Assembly (NCBI RefSeq): GCF_000301075.1
Contig: NZ_JH932293.1
Span: forward strand, 2,096,853 to 2,151,572
DNA length: 54,720 nucleotides
Source: Bergeyella zoohelcum ATCC 43767
GTDB taxonomy: Bacteria > Bacteroidota > Bacteroidia > Flavobacteriales > Weeksellaceae
Direction of reading: 5' to 3'
The position numbers were made by a program, and so were the translations under genes. The notes beneath the pieces are model-generated. The model had not been told where the DNA came from. It made no database searches and saw only the letters and a list, made by a program, of their open reading frames with translations. Positions 46,555 through 54,720 of this stretch are shown piece by piece. How positions within the stretch are numbered: position 1 is the stretch's first letter; the number at the start of each line of letters is the position of its first letter.

Positions 46555-46592
46555 GGAAATATTATTGATAAATCCTCCACGCCAAAAAGGCA

Positions 46593-46613
46593 CCCCTCTT
46601 TAGGAAAGAGGGG
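46593..46613. repeat. 9-bp perfect hairpin between YARHG gene and priA
   Basis: CCCCTCTTT (46593-46601) pairs with AAAGAGGGG (46605-46613) around AGG. No T run follows on either strand, so it is not a classic terminator. It may be one of the dispersed palindromes of this genome. Confidence 0.6.
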
Positions 46614-46683
46614 CTAATACCTTTGTAAAACAAAAATCTCAAAAAGTAATACTATTGAAAAGTATATTCTGTATTAAAAATCA

Positions 46684-47607
46684 TTATCTCCCAAAAGAGT
46701 CATAATGATCTTCAGCATATTTTATCATTCGATTAAGGAGGATGACATTATCTTTTTCCAATTGAGAAAGCCTATCATCCACATTATTATACATTGGGAT
46801 ATACCAGTCTGTGTGCTCAAAAAACTGACGGTAAGTGTATTTTTTAAACGAATACCCATGTCTAGCAAAAATCATATTTTTAATGATTTCCATATCCAGC
46901 TTTCTGAGGTTTTTCAAATCTTTCTCTGTAAGTTTTTGTGTAGAAGCATTGATTTTAAACACGGCATCTGATGCTATTCTCTGTTGCAAATCTGTAAATT
47001 GTTCTTCCATTCCCGTATCTGGATCTATATATTTAGAAATAAACTCCTTAGGATTATCCCAATCAATAAGTTCAGAATCTTTATCCAGCATCAAATTAGG
47101 ATTGTACTCAAAGTTTCTTTTGACCAGACGAACCAGCTTTTTAGGAATCTTCACCGCAGATGTATCATACACCATCCATTTGCCTACGAGGCTATCTCCA
47201 CGAAGCTGGAGTTCAAATTTGCCATCGGTTTTATCATCTCCAGGCTCATTAAGGGTAAATGATTTAGCCTCGGAATCAAACACTCCTACAAATGGTCTTT
47301 GATTCCCTGTTACTATACTATGTCCATACACTGAATCATGGGCTATGCGGTTAATTTTAATAGAAATTTTCTTGTAGGCAAGACGATGATCTACAGCTTC
47401 ATAATCATCACTGCCCTCCGAATAATCTACCTCAAAGTCTCCAGAGTAAATTCCGTACAACTCTGGATGCTCCTCTACCATTACTGTATCTTTTTTTTCT
47501 AACATTGGCGTTTCTACCACTGCTGCTTTTTCTGGAGATTTTTCCTTTTTACAGTTCCACATCATAAAAGATATGAACACCAAAAATACCATCGTACTTC
47601 TTTTCAT
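46684..47607 (-). CDS. Lipoprotein with C-terminal YARHG domain
   Basis: 307 aa. The lipoprotein signal peptide MKRSTMVFLVFISFMMWNC has Cys19 as the lipidation site. A beta-rich middle follows (YGIYSGDFEVDYSEG, YKKISIKINRIAHDSVYG), then the YARHG domain: IIKNMIFARHGYSFKKYTYRQFFEHTDWYIPMYNNVDD. YARHG domains are thought to act outside the cytoplasm, possibly at the cell surface, but the ligand is unknown. DUF2306 precedes it by 12 bp, so they form an operon. Confidence 0.88.
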   Translation of the reverse strand: MKRSTMVFLVFISFMMWNCKKEKSPEKAAVVETPMLEKKDTVMVEEHPELYGIYSGDFEVDYSEGSDDYEAVDHRLAYKKISIKINRIAHDSVYGHSIVTGNQRPFVGVFDSEAKSFTLNEPGDDKTDGKFELQLRGDSLVGKWMVYDTSAVKIPKKLVRLVKRNFEYNPNLMLDKDSELIDWDNPKEFISKYIDPDTGMEEQFTDLQQRIASDAVFKINASTQKLTEKDLKNLRKLDMEIIKNMIFARHGYSFKKYTYRQFFEHTDWYIPMYNNVDDRLSQLEKDNVILLNRMIKYAEDHYDSFGR

Positions 47608-47619
47608 ATTATTTCAAGT

Positions 47620-48234
47620 TTAAATGATTCTTCTTTTAATTAAATATTCTACCAATAAGAGATTAGGCACCCAGCCAAGCCACGCTATGATTTGATAAGT
47701 ATCCATAGGAGGTAGTTGAAAAAAATAAACAATGATAACCTTCCACATCCTCAGTGTAAGTGCCGATACTGATAAAGCAAAGCTTCTCCACATCCACCGC
47801 TTATGTGCGGTAAAATCTTTTTGCCTTGCGGTTTGGTTCGCTTTAAAGGTAGTCCACCACCACAATATCCCCAAAATGAGAAATGCGACTACTGATAGCT
47901 CACCGCCATTGGCATGTATTCCCATATAAATACCTGAAGGTGCTGCAAAAACCAATAAAAGAAACACATACCCCTTGCCTACCCATCGGTGGAAATGATA
48001 AATTCCAAAATTTATTCTCAATAAAGCTATGAACCCTAAGAGCAATACAAAAATGCTGGTGTACACATGGATATAAAAGATAGGAAGATATTCTGGATAG
48101 GCTTCTACCTCGGTTTGTTTTATCATTAAAAAGCCTACATCTGGACGAGCTGGAACATACTCCAGAGTAATCCTTAGCATCAGCCAAAAGAAATATAAAA
48201 ACGCAATAATGAAAAGCGTTTTGATAGAAATCAT
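47620..48234 (-). CDS. DUF2306 integral membrane protein
   Basis: About 204 aa with seven or so hydrophobic segments. Family motifs are FHRWVGKGYVFLLLVFAAPSGIYMGIHANGG and FTAHKRWMWRSFALSVSALTLR, with conserved His suggestive of heme or metal contact. Function unknown. I start at the Met of MISIKTLF (48234); the frame opens eight codons upstream. It shares a transcript with the YARHG lipoprotein gene. Confidence 0.85.
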   Translation of the reverse strand: MISIKTLFIIAFLYFFWLMLRITLEYVPARPDVGFLMIKQTEVEAYPEYLPIFYIHVYTSIFVLLLGFIALLRINFGIYHFHRWVGKGYVFLLLVFAAPSGIYMGIHANGGELSVVAFLILGILWWWTTFKANQTARQKDFTAHKRWMWRSFALSVSALTLRMWKVIIVYFFQLPPMDTYQIIAWLGWVPNLLLVEYLIKRRII

Positions 48235-48355
48235 AGTATATTTTTTGGTGATGAACATCCTGATTTTTCTTGTAAAGTTAGTAATATTTCATTACATAAC
48301 AAAATCATTTCATCCCAAATAATACCCTATTTTCTCTAACAAAAATCATCCATTA

Positions 48356-48389
48356 TTTGATTTTATGACTATTCATTTTCATACCTTTG
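48356..48389 (+). promoter_or_regulatory. Promoter of the polysaccharide gene cluster
   Basis: TACCTTTG (48382-48389, followed by CA) matches TAnnTTTG. TTTG at 48356-48359 is the -33 with 22 bases between. The ATG at 48416 is 26 bases downstream, preceded by a GGGGG purine run. Confidence 0.65.
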
Positions 48390-48415
48390 CAAGAAATTAA
48401 TCAATGGGGGATTAA

Positions 48416-49612
48416 ATGAAATTGGATAACACACAAAATAAAAAAATAAAAGTACTTTTTAGACATCGTTCTATGGAAATGGGAGGGGTGGAGAAAGTTT
48501 TATTAAGTATGCTGAACAACCTTGATAGGAACAAGTTTGATATTTCTCTTTGCCTTAACTTAAATCAAGGAGAGCTGAGAAATACAATTCCTTCCTTTAT
48601 TCCTACTACAATACTGGCAAGAGGAAAAGAAGATTTTCCGAAAAATAAAATATTGAATAAACTATGTCTGATTGTACGAGGACTAAAATTGGCTTTGTAT
48701 CGAAAATTTCCTTTTATTGTTGATCGATTTATTTTAAAAAACGAAGCCGATATAGAAATAGCAACTGGCTACACGATGTTTTCTGATGTACTAAATTCAT
48801 CCAACAAAAAATCAAAAAAAATAGGCTGGTTTCACTCGGATATTACATTTCCCAAGCTACAACCTATTGTACCTCAACTTTTAAATCAAATTCCCCAATT
48901 TGATTACTTTATTTTCGGTTCTCAACAGGCTAAAGATATTATGATTAAAACATATCCCAAAGTCCAACTTCCGCCACATCAAGTGATTTTGAATGCTATT
49001 CCCATGGAAGAGCTAAAGGAAAAGGCAAAAACTTTTTCTCCTGATTTTGAAACGACATCTCCCATTTTTGTATCAGTTGGCAGATTGCATTCCAGAAAAG
49101 GACATCATAAACTTTTGGAAGCTCACGCAAAACTTTTAAAAGATGGATTTTTGCACCAAGTTATCGTTATTGGAGACGGAGAAGAAAGAGAAACACTCAC
49201 CCAACGAATACATCAACTTGGCGTTCAGAGCTCCTTCCTATTATTAGGTGCTCTACTTAATCCATACCCATATATCAAAAATGCAGACTTTTTCATCATG
49301 CCTTCCGAATCTGAGGGGTGGCCTTTGGTTATAGCCGATGCTCTCATCCTTCAAAAACCCATCATATCGACGCAGGTAGGTGGTATCCCAGAGATGATTA
49401 CTCATAAAAAAAATGGCTTTCTTACCCAGTACGATACCCAATCACTTTATGAAGCTATGAAAGAATTTCTTACAAACCAATCATTAATCTCCCACATACA
49501 AGAAAATCTCAAGGAGTCCGAAAAGCAGTTTGATAATCAAAAAATCTTTCAAAGTGTAGAGCGTATTTTAATAGAACTTGCAACTAAAAAACATTATGAA
49601 TCTAGTCTATAG
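48416..49612 (+). CDS. Glycosyltransferase, family 4 (GT-B fold)
   Basis: 398-aa retaining glycosyltransferase. The N-terminal domain opens with KVLFRHRSMEMGGVEKVLLSMLNNL, the typical GG-xE-K acceptor loop. The C-terminal domain has ISVGRLHSRKGHHKLLEA-like and VIGDGEERETL segments and donor-site PSESEGWPLVIADALILQKPIISTQVGGIPEMI. In the usual EX7E donor motif the second Glu is replaced by Asp here. It is paired with a hexapeptide acyltransferase gene that overlaps its end. It probably builds a surface polysaccharide (capsule or O-antigen); the sugar is unknown. Confidence 0.92.
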   Translation: MKLDNTQNKKIKVLFRHRSMEMGGVEKVLLSMLNNLDRNKFDISLCLNLNQGELRNTIPSFIPTTILARGKEDFPKNKILNKLCLIVRGLKLALYRKFPFIVDRFILKNEADIEIATGYTMFSDVLNSSNKKSKKIGWFHSDITFPKLQPIVPQLLNQIPQFDYFIFGSQQAKDIMIKTYPKVQLPPHQVILNAIPMEELKEKAKTFSPDFETTSPIFVSVGRLHSRKGHHKLLEAHAKLLKDGFLHQVIVIGDGEERETLTQRIHQLGVQSSFLLLGALLNPYPYIKNADFFIMPSESEGWPLVIADALILQKPIISTQVGGIPEMITHKKNGFLTQYDTQSLYEAMKEFLTNQSLISHIQENLKESEKQFDNQKIFQSVERILIELATKKHYESSL

Positions 49613-50159
49613 AATAATCATAAAAGTCCATAGCTTATGGGCTTTATTGTACCACAAGGCTTATGTAAAAATTTGCAAATCCAGAGGTTTAAAATTAGGG
49701 AAAAACGTTATTCTCATTGGAACACCAGATTTTGGCTCGGAACCCTATCTCATAGAAATTGGAGATAAAACAAAAATTACGGATGGTTGCCGATTCATCA
49801 ATCACGATGGAGCTATGTATGTCATCCGAAATATGGAAACCTACGCCGATGCCAGAAATTTTGGACGTATAAAAATAGGAAAAAACTGTTTTATAGGTAA
49901 TGGCTGTACTTTTTTACCAGGTTCAAAAATGGGAGATAATTGCATTTTAGGTGCAGGTTCCATTCTTAATTCAACTATGCCCGATAACACAGTATATGCT
50001 GGCATTCCTGCTAAATTCATTTGCACTATAGAAGAATATGGAAATAAAGCATTAAAGAACAATACGCTATACCCAAGAAAACTAGAACAGAACCGTGCAG
50101 ATTTAGACCGATATATTTCCGAAAATTTACCTTATAAGTATAAATCCTTAAAAAAATAA
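49596..50159 (+). CDS. Left-handed beta-helix acyltransferase
   Basis: About 187 aa of hexapeptide-repeat type: LGKNVILIG, IEIGDKTKITDGCRFINHDGA with the catalytic-type His, IKIGKNCFIGNGCTFLPGSKMGDNCILGAGS, then a C-terminal charged tail. It should O- or N-acetylate a sugar nucleotide or polysaccharide. I start at MNLVYRI (49596), which overlaps the end of the glycosyltransferase gene by 17 bases; another Met is six codons upstream. Function in the surface polysaccharide cluster is inferred. Confidence 0.88.
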   Translation: MNLVYRIIIKVHSLWALLYHKAYVKICKSRGLKLGKNVILIGTPDFGSEPYLIEIGDKTKITDGCRFINHDGAMYVIRNMETYADARNFGRIKIGKNCFIGNGCTFLPGSKMGDNCILGAGSILNSTMPDNTVYAGIPAKFICTIEEYGNKALKNNTLYPRKLEQNRADLDRYISENLPYKYKSLKK

Positions 50160-50474
50160 ATCACTAAAAAACAAAAGAGTTACATGCTTTTAAACCCTAT
50201 AAAATTTGCAATATTACTCCCATCATATTTTCACTATATGAGTTTATATTTCGGGATTATTAAACATATGTAGCTATAAACAAAACACATGAATATTAAT
50301 ATATTATATCGAATACGATTAATTTAAGAGTTTAAATACTTCCAGTAAATATACCAAATCAGCAGTACCTATATTTTATATAGTATATAGAAGAAAATTG
50401 AAAGTTTATTCTTTATGGCTATAACAGGAGGTTTATTTTCTCTCTTTTACACTTTCCAGAAACTAAGCTAATCC
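50160..50474. other. AT-rich intergenic stretch in the polysaccharide cluster
   Basis: This 315-base gap holds no credible gene and no clean TAnnTTTG in front of the next gene; TAAAATTTG at about 50200 has one extra base. A small hairpin, CTATAT-ttt-ATATAG, is at 50369-50383. It is more AT-rich than its flanks, so a deletion or exchange point within the cluster is possible. Confidence 0.5.
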
Positions 50475-51704
50475 ATGAATAACATTTACCGAAAATTTAA
50501 AAAAGTAAAAATGCCAAAGAAAAAAATTCTCATTCGTATAGGGTCACTTAGGCATGGTGGTGCAGAAAAAGTCTTGGCTACCTTTCTTAAAAACCTACCG
50601 CCAGAGAAGTATGAAATTGACTTGCTACTCAATCTGTATTCGGGAAAATACCTCGCGGAAATTCCGTCTTGGGTTAATATTTTGTACCTCAACAAAGGGG
50701 AAATGATTACCACCAATCGCCCACAAGACATCCCAAGGAAAGCCTTTCGAGTAGTGTACCAATCTTTACTGAAAAAATTTCCAAAATTACTTTACAATGG
50801 CATTTTGAAAGGTAAAAAATACGATATAGAATTTGCCGCAATTCACGGATTTAGAGATGAAGTTCTCAATTCTCCATTGAAAAATTCTAAGAAAATCGTG
50901 TGGATTCATAATGATTTGCGTAAAACGGAGTTTCACAATTATACCGATGCCGAAATCCGAAAATTCTTTGGCTTTGATAAAATTATGGTCATTTCTGAGC
51001 ATATTCAGAAAGACTTTGAAAACCTTGCTCTATCTGAAGATGAAAAAAAACGCATCGTTCGGATTTACAACCCTTTGGATACCGAAGAGATTTTAAATAA
51101 AGCACAAGAAACGATAAGCAATGATGAAACTAAAAAAAATCAAGCGACTTCCAACCTGCTCCAACCTGCTCCAACCTCCTTGCCCACATTTCTTTCCGTA
51201 GGCACCGTTTTTCCACAAAAAGGATTCGATAGGCTATTGAGAGTACACAAAAGATTATTGAACGAGGGCTTTCCTCATCGAGTGATGATTATAGGGGACG
51301 GTTATGATTTCAAGAATATTCAGCAACTCAAATCAGAATTAGGGGTAGATGAAACTGCTACGATGCTCGGCTTTACAGATAACCCGTACCCTTATTTTAA
51401 AAAAGCGGATTATTATGTGCTCAGTTCCCGATACGAAGGCTTCCCTACCGTACTTTTTGAGGCGATTACGCTGAAGAAAAACATCATCGCTACCGATGTT
51501 TCGGGCGTTCGGGAAATGTTGTTAGACGGAGAGCTGGGACACATTGTAGAAAATTCGGAAGAAGGGATTTATCAAGGAATGAAACAAGCCCTTGCCCACC
51601 CCGAAAGTTTTGAAATTTACCAAGAAAAATTACGGAACTACGAAATGCCTTTTACTCTGGAAAATGCTGTGAAATCCATTATGAATATTATTGATGATTT
51701 GTAA
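50475..51704 (+). CDS. Glycosyltransferase, family 4 (GT-B fold)
   Basis: 409-aa paralogue of the enzyme at 48416. The N-terminal loop is RIGSLRHGGAEKVLATFLKNL, and the C-terminal part has LSVGTVFPQKGFDRLLRVHKRL, IIGDGYDF and SSRYEGFPTVLFEAITLKKNIIATDVSGVREM with an intact EX7E motif. The linker between the two domains contains a short 10-bp tandem repeat (coding ATSNLLQPAPTSLP) that is absent from the paralogue. It is co-directional with the serine-acetyltransferase-like gene downstream (8-29 bp, depending on start). Likely a surface polysaccharide enzyme. Confidence 0.92.
   Translation: MNNIYRKFKKVKMPKKKILIRIGSLRHGGAEKVLATFLKNLPPEKYEIDLLLNLYSGKYLAEIPSWVNILYLNKGEMITTNRPQDIPRKAFRVVYQSLLKKFPKLLYNGILKGKKYDIEFAAIHGFRDEVLNSPLKNSKKIVWIHNDLRKTEFHNYTDAEIRKFFGFDKIMVISEHIQKDFENLALSEDEKKRIVRIYNPLDTEEILNKAQETISNDETKKNQATSNLLQPAPTSLPTFLSVGTVFPQKGFDRLLRVHKRLLNEGFPHRVMIIGDGYDFKNIQQLKSELGVDETATMLGFTDNPYPYFKKADYYVLSSRYEGFPTVLFEAITLKKNIIATDVSGVREMLLDGELGHIVENSEEGIYQGMKQALAHPESFEIYQEKLRNYEMPFTLENAVKSIMNIIDDL
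51150..51179 (+). repeat. 10-bp tandem repeat in a glycosyltransferase gene
   Basis: TCCAACCTGC occurs twice (51150-51159 and 51160-51169), followed by TCCAACCTCC (51170-51179). A gain or loss of one 10-base unit would shift the reading frame. It lies in the interdomain linker region. Confidence 0.85.
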
Positions 51705-51733
51705 AGGTTACCTTGCACCAAAATAGTATTGCT

Positions 51734-52282
51734 ATGAAAACCATCCTACAAAAAGACTTCTACCGAGAAAGCGGACAGTGGCTCACTCATTTTCAGATAC
51801 TCAAGAAATGTTTTAGCCCGAATTTGCATTTTATTTACCTCCTTAGAAAAGCACAAAAACACCATAAAATTCCTATTTTAGGAATGATATGGCGATTGAT
51901 TTTAAGACATTATCAAATCAAATACGGATTTCAAATTTACCCCGAAACCCAAATCGGGGAAGGATTTTATCTTGGGCACTGGGGAGCTTTGGTCATTAAC
52001 CCGAAAGCGAAAATAGGCAGAAATTGTAATATTGCCCAGGGCGTAACCATAGGTCAAGCCAACAGAGGGAAATCCATTGGTGTTCCCGAAATAGGAGATG
52101 AAGTATGGATAGGTGCTAATGCCGTGATAGTGGGTGGAATTACCATTGGTAATAATGTACTCATCGCTCCAAATGCATATGTAAATACCGATGTTCCCGC
52201 TAATTCTGTAGTCATGGGAAATCCTGCCCAAATCATTCCAAAAGAAAATGCTACGGAAGGTTATATTAATCATCGAGTTTAA
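51734..52282 (+). CDS. Serine O-acetyltransferase-like hexapeptide acyltransferase
   Basis: About 182 aa. A short helical N-terminus (MKTILQKDFYRESGQWLTH) precedes a hexapeptide domain: IYPETQIGEGFYLGHWGALVINPKAKIGRNCNIAQGVTIGQANRG, then IGDEVWIGANAVIVGGITIGNNVLIAPNAYV and VVMGNPAQII. The LGHWGALVI segment matches CysE catalytic-His regions. Inside a polysaccharide cluster it more likely acetylates a sugar than free serine. I start at MKTIL (51734); an earlier start at 51713 has seven more residues. Confidence 0.88.
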   Translation: MKTILQKDFYRESGQWLTHFQILKKCFSPNLHFIYLLRKAQKHHKIPILGMIWRLILRHYQIKYGFQIYPETQIGEGFYLGHWGALVINPKAKIGRNCNIAQGVTIGQANRGKSIGVPEIGDEVWIGANAVIVGGITIGNNVLIAPNAYVNTDVPANSVVMGNPAQIIPKENATEGYINHRV

Positions 52283-52327
52283 TGATTAAATTCGTCTTAA
52301 ACTTTAAAAAATCACTTTGCCAAAGTT

Positions 52328-52377
52328 TAATGATTTTAATAATTAGAAGTTGGAAATTAGAATTTGGAAGTTAGAAA
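52328..52377. repeat. 50-bp dispersed repeat, copy 2
   Basis: Matches 163-212 at 49 of 50 positions in the same orientation, with G for A at one position. It is preceded by CTTTGCCAAAGTTTAATG and followed by CTAACTACCAATGGCTAGAAGC, both words of the dispersed repeat vocabulary of this window. Confidence 0.75.
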
Positions 52378-52424
52378 TCTAACTACCAATGGCTAGAAGC
52401 TAAAAACTCACTATCATAAAAAAA

Positions 52425-52454
52425 GCCCTATCAGAATTACAATTCCGATAGGGC
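52425..52454 (-). terminator. Terminator of the large surface protein gene
   Basis: GCCCTATC (52425-52432) pairs with GATAGGGC (52447-52454). An inner GAATT/AATTC stem extends it. On the minus strand a run of seven T follows, so it ends the leftward transcript of the surface-protein gene, 10 bases after its stop. Confidence 0.9.
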
Positions 52455-52464
52455 AAAATAAAAT

Positions 52465-54720
52465 TTATTGGATGAGCTTTTCTAATTTCTGTAGACGAGA
52501 TTCAAATGCTTCTTTTTGAGCTTTTAACTCCTCTTTTAGTTGCTTTGCTTCTTTCTCTTTCTCCATGAGATGCAAATAAAGCTCTTCTATTTTCTCTACA
52601 TTGGTCAGCTGCGTTTCCATTAAATCTACATAACCTTGTGCCTTAATGGTTTCCGCAGATTTATACCCTGGTAAATGTCCATTCGCTTTTACAAAATCTT
52701 CTACTTGGCTCAATGATTTAAAGTTATAATCTGCCTTGATAGAAGAAGTCCCTGTATAGTACTTTTGGAATACATAATCTGGGAAGATGGTAGCTCCATT
52801 GGTACCCATAAATGAAGATGCATGTACTTTACCATCATCTAAAATACTAACCGCATTTGAACGAGTAGAACCATCCGAATTTACAGCAAGTTTAATGGAA
52901 TTATTAGTAACATCTTCCGTCCATAAGCTGGCTAATGTAGTTACATCATTAGTACCTATTTTTAACACTCCATTCGCATCTGCATACACATGACGATTAC
53001 CTGCATTACTTGCTAAAGAAGATGACTTAATTTTACCCGCCACATCGAGTTTTTCAGATGGAATCTGTATTCCAATTCCCACATTACCTGTTTCACTTCT
53101 AAAATGAAAACGCTTCGTTTCATCTGCATCTTGATTATTAAAGAATACATCTCCTCCATGAGGGTTAATTGCAAATAACGAAACAGCCCCATTATTTCTT
53201 GATTGCAATTCATTGTTGTCCAAAGCTAAATTAACTCCTGTTTTATTACCTATCATAAAAGCGGCGTCACTTTGCAAATCTACATCATTTACAGTACGAA
53301 TCTCTATTCTATCTCCAAATGAATTAACCCCAGCCTTAGTATAAATTGCATAATTACTAGCTGTTCCTTTGTTTACATCTGCAAGATGAATACCGTACAT
53401 ATTAGACGGTGCAAAAGAATCTGTCAAATTATGAGCAAATCTAAAACCATAAATATCTCCAACAACAGCCGCACTTCCATAATTTCGAATATAAGTTTCT
53501 ACACCTGCATGGTAAGGAATGGTTGCTCCCTCATTAATATAAGCAGTAAAAAGCCCACCATATCCTCTGTTTTGAATAATAGAGTTTGTTTTATAATCTG
53601 TTATTGCATATAATCCCCTTAGGTAATTAGTTGTAGAATTTTTTCTATTATCAACTCTTATTCTTGTTCCCACTAATTCTGAGACTGAAAGTGAAGGATC
53701 TATTATCCCCATTACTTCATGATTATTACTTGAAGCTACAGTAAATTCCCCTCCATAGATATTTTTGGCTGTTCCATAATTATGAGTATATCCTTTTACA
53801 CCTACCAAATAATTTACTTTGGAAGTAGGAAAGTTTCTTGCTACAAAATCTCCTCCAAAACCAAAATTTGTCTCGACACCTGTATTGGCACTTCCCAGAG
53901 CAACCTCTCCTGACATAGCTCTTACAGCATTAACTTTAGCTGTAGCACCAGCATTTCCATATATATCTGCTACAGCCCTACTAGCGAATAAATTGTCTGT
54001 CGTAGAATCAAAATCTTTAGCAATAAATCTTTCTAATTTTCCAACATATTCTTTTTTTCCTGCCGCTTCTCCTGAAACAGTATGTTCATTTTCTAGCAAA
54101 TAAATTCCTTGATTAAATGTAAACAATCCTTTTTTCCCATCTGCATTATCATTTCCTAATGTACTATTGGCGGGTAACATCGTAGATTTTATCAAAGTAC
54201 TATAAGGTACTTCTTTTTCATCGTACCCAAAATTTCCAGGTACTACCCAACGAGTATCATTTTTAGTAATACCGCCTAAATTTACTTGAAAACCTTTATC
54301 ATTTCTATAGCCAATAAAATTACTATTCGCATCCGCTGGTTTCAGATAAGTTTCTGTAACTCCACCATTATCCCTCTGAGCCCAAAGTTGGTCAGTAACA
54401 TCACTCCCCGCTTTCACCCACTCAGTACCGTTGTAATAATAGTACCCTTTTTCCGTAATCTTCGCTACTTTAGGGTCATTACCTGTATAAGAAGAAATAG
54501 GCGAAGTAGTTTCATCCGTAGCATACACTAAAGTACCTTCTACAGGAGTTTCAATATTAGCAATTCTCGTTTTGCTTAGCTTCGGGGCAATAATCCCTTC
54601 GTTAGTGGTGGCTTCTTTCTGAGCATTGGCTGTACTTGGGCGGATGTCCATCGTAGCACTTGGCTCTATGGTGTTTACCCCTACTTTACCCTTGTAAGGG
54701 TCTTGCTGCTGTTGCTGTGC
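52465..54720 (-). CDS. Large surface/tail-fibre-like protein, partial at right edge
   Basis: At least 752 residues. The frame is open to the last base of the window, with 23 more codons upstream of the first Met (AQQQQQDPYKGKVGVNTIEPS), so the N-terminus and any signal peptide lie outside. The N-terminal half contains GYYYYNGTEWVKAG-like segments and repeated beta-rich domains. The phrase GNVGIGIQIPSEKLDVAGKI is typical of phage-tail-fibre-like exported proteins in Bacteroidota. The last 60 residues form a coiled coil (LMEKEKEAKQLKEELKAQKE). Surface exposure is likely but not shown. Confidence 0.82.
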   Translation of the reverse strand, partial: AQQQQQDPYKGKVGVNTIEPSATMDIRPSTANAQKEATTNEGIIAPKLSKTRIANIETPVEGTLVYATDETTSPISSYTGNDPKVAKITEKGYYYYNGTEWVKAGSDVTDQLWAQRDNGGVTETYLKPADANSNFIGYRNDKGFQVNLGGITKNDTRWVVPGNFGYDEKEVPYSTLIKSTMLPANSTLGNDNADGKKGLFTFNQGIYLLENEHTVSGEAAGKKEYVGKLERFIAKDFDSTTDNLFASRAVADIYGNAGATAKVNAVRAMSGEVALGSANTGVETNFGFGGDFVARNFPTSKVNYLVGVKGYTHNYGTAKNIYGGEFTVASSNNHEVMGIIDPSLSVSELVGTRIRVDNRKNSTTNYLRGLYAITDYKTNSIIQNRGYGGLFTAYINEGATIPYHAGVETYIRNYGSAAVVGDIYGFRFAHNLTDSFAPSNMYGIHLADVNKGTASNYAIYTKAGVNSFGDRIEIRTVNDVDLQSDAAFMIGNKTGVNLALDNNELQSRNNGAVSLFAINPHGGDVFFNNQDADETKRFHFRSETGNVGIGIQIPSEKLDVAGKIKSSSLASNAGNRHVYADANGVLKIGTNDVTTLASLWTEDVTNNSIKLAVNSDGSTRSNAVSILDDGKVHASSFMGTNGATIFPDYVFQKYYTGTSSIKADYNFKSLSQVEDFVKANGHLPGYKSAETIKAQGYVDLMETQLTNVEKIEELYLHLMEKEKEAKQLKEELKAQKEAFESRLQKLEKLIQ

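Overview
The window looks like a chromosome segment of a flavobacterium-type Bacteroidota, most likely family Weeksellaceae (the Chryseobacterium / Riemerella / Bergeyella group). The evidence is the low GC content, promoters carrying the Bacteroidota -7 motif TAnnTTTG, a SusC-style TonB receptor, Bacteroidota-type citrate synthase, a DUF4241 protein, and the gene order acpP-fabF-rnc-(small ORF)-pyk-ruvB. A complete urease locus in this setting would suit a urease-positive member such as Bergeyella, but that species-level guess is weak. I saw no rRNA, tRNA, CRISPR array or prophage.

Layout. 0-0.5 kb: non-coding, with a promoter facing left out of the window and dispersed repeats. 0.5-3.2 kb (minus): thioesterase-thiL-bioB. 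3.2-12.7 kb (minus): ureA-ureB-ureC-[secreted protein of unknown function]-ureE-ureF-ureG-ureD-hypA-hypB, then a 42-bp tandem repeat and an outer-membrane porin. 13-17.5 kb (minus): a cation diffusion facilitator, an MBOAT/SGNH O-acyl-transfer pair and a glucosaminidase. 17.8-20.5 kb (plus): citrate synthase, an IS256-like transposase of the zinc-ribbon type, and a candidate structured RNA on the minus strand. 20.5-27.3 kb (minus): housekeeping run from dihydroorotase and acpP down to ruvB. 27.6-31.6 kb (plus): a zinc-ribbon YjdM protein, a membrane protein, serine dehydratase, DUF4241 and a ribokinase-like kinase. 31.7-34.2 kb (minus): TonB receptor. 34.4-35.9 kb (plus): ddl and coaD. 36-41.6 kb (minus): accessory genes, a second 42-bp tandem repeat, an AT-rich P-loop/membrane gene pair, and groES-groEL split by a 23S-intervening-sequence-type protein gene. 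41.6-48.2 kb (minus): M1 peptidase, priA, YARHG lipoprotein and DUF2306. 48.4-52.3 kb (plus): a surface-polysaccharide cluster of two glycosyltransferases and two hexapeptide acyltransferases. 52.5 kb to the right edge (minus): a large surface protein, cut by the window edge.

The most striking feature is the urease. Its catalytic subunit UreC carries an N-terminal extension of about 66 residues with a near-ideal twin-arginine motif (SRRDFIK) and a hydrophobic core. Urease is normally cytoplasmic. Tat exports folded, cofactor-loaded proteins, often together with partner subunits, so the sequence predicts a periplasmic or membrane-tethered nickel urease. The operon also encodes the nickel chaperones HypA and HypB (no hydrogenase is present), a signal-peptide protein placed between ureC and ureE, and a porin downstream. 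This is a hypothesis from sequence only. Other points for follow-up are the candidate structured RNA beside ruvB, the inverted repeats around the gene inserted in groESL, the AT-rich P-loop/transmembrane pair, and two unrelated intergenic tandem repeats that share an exact 42-bp period.
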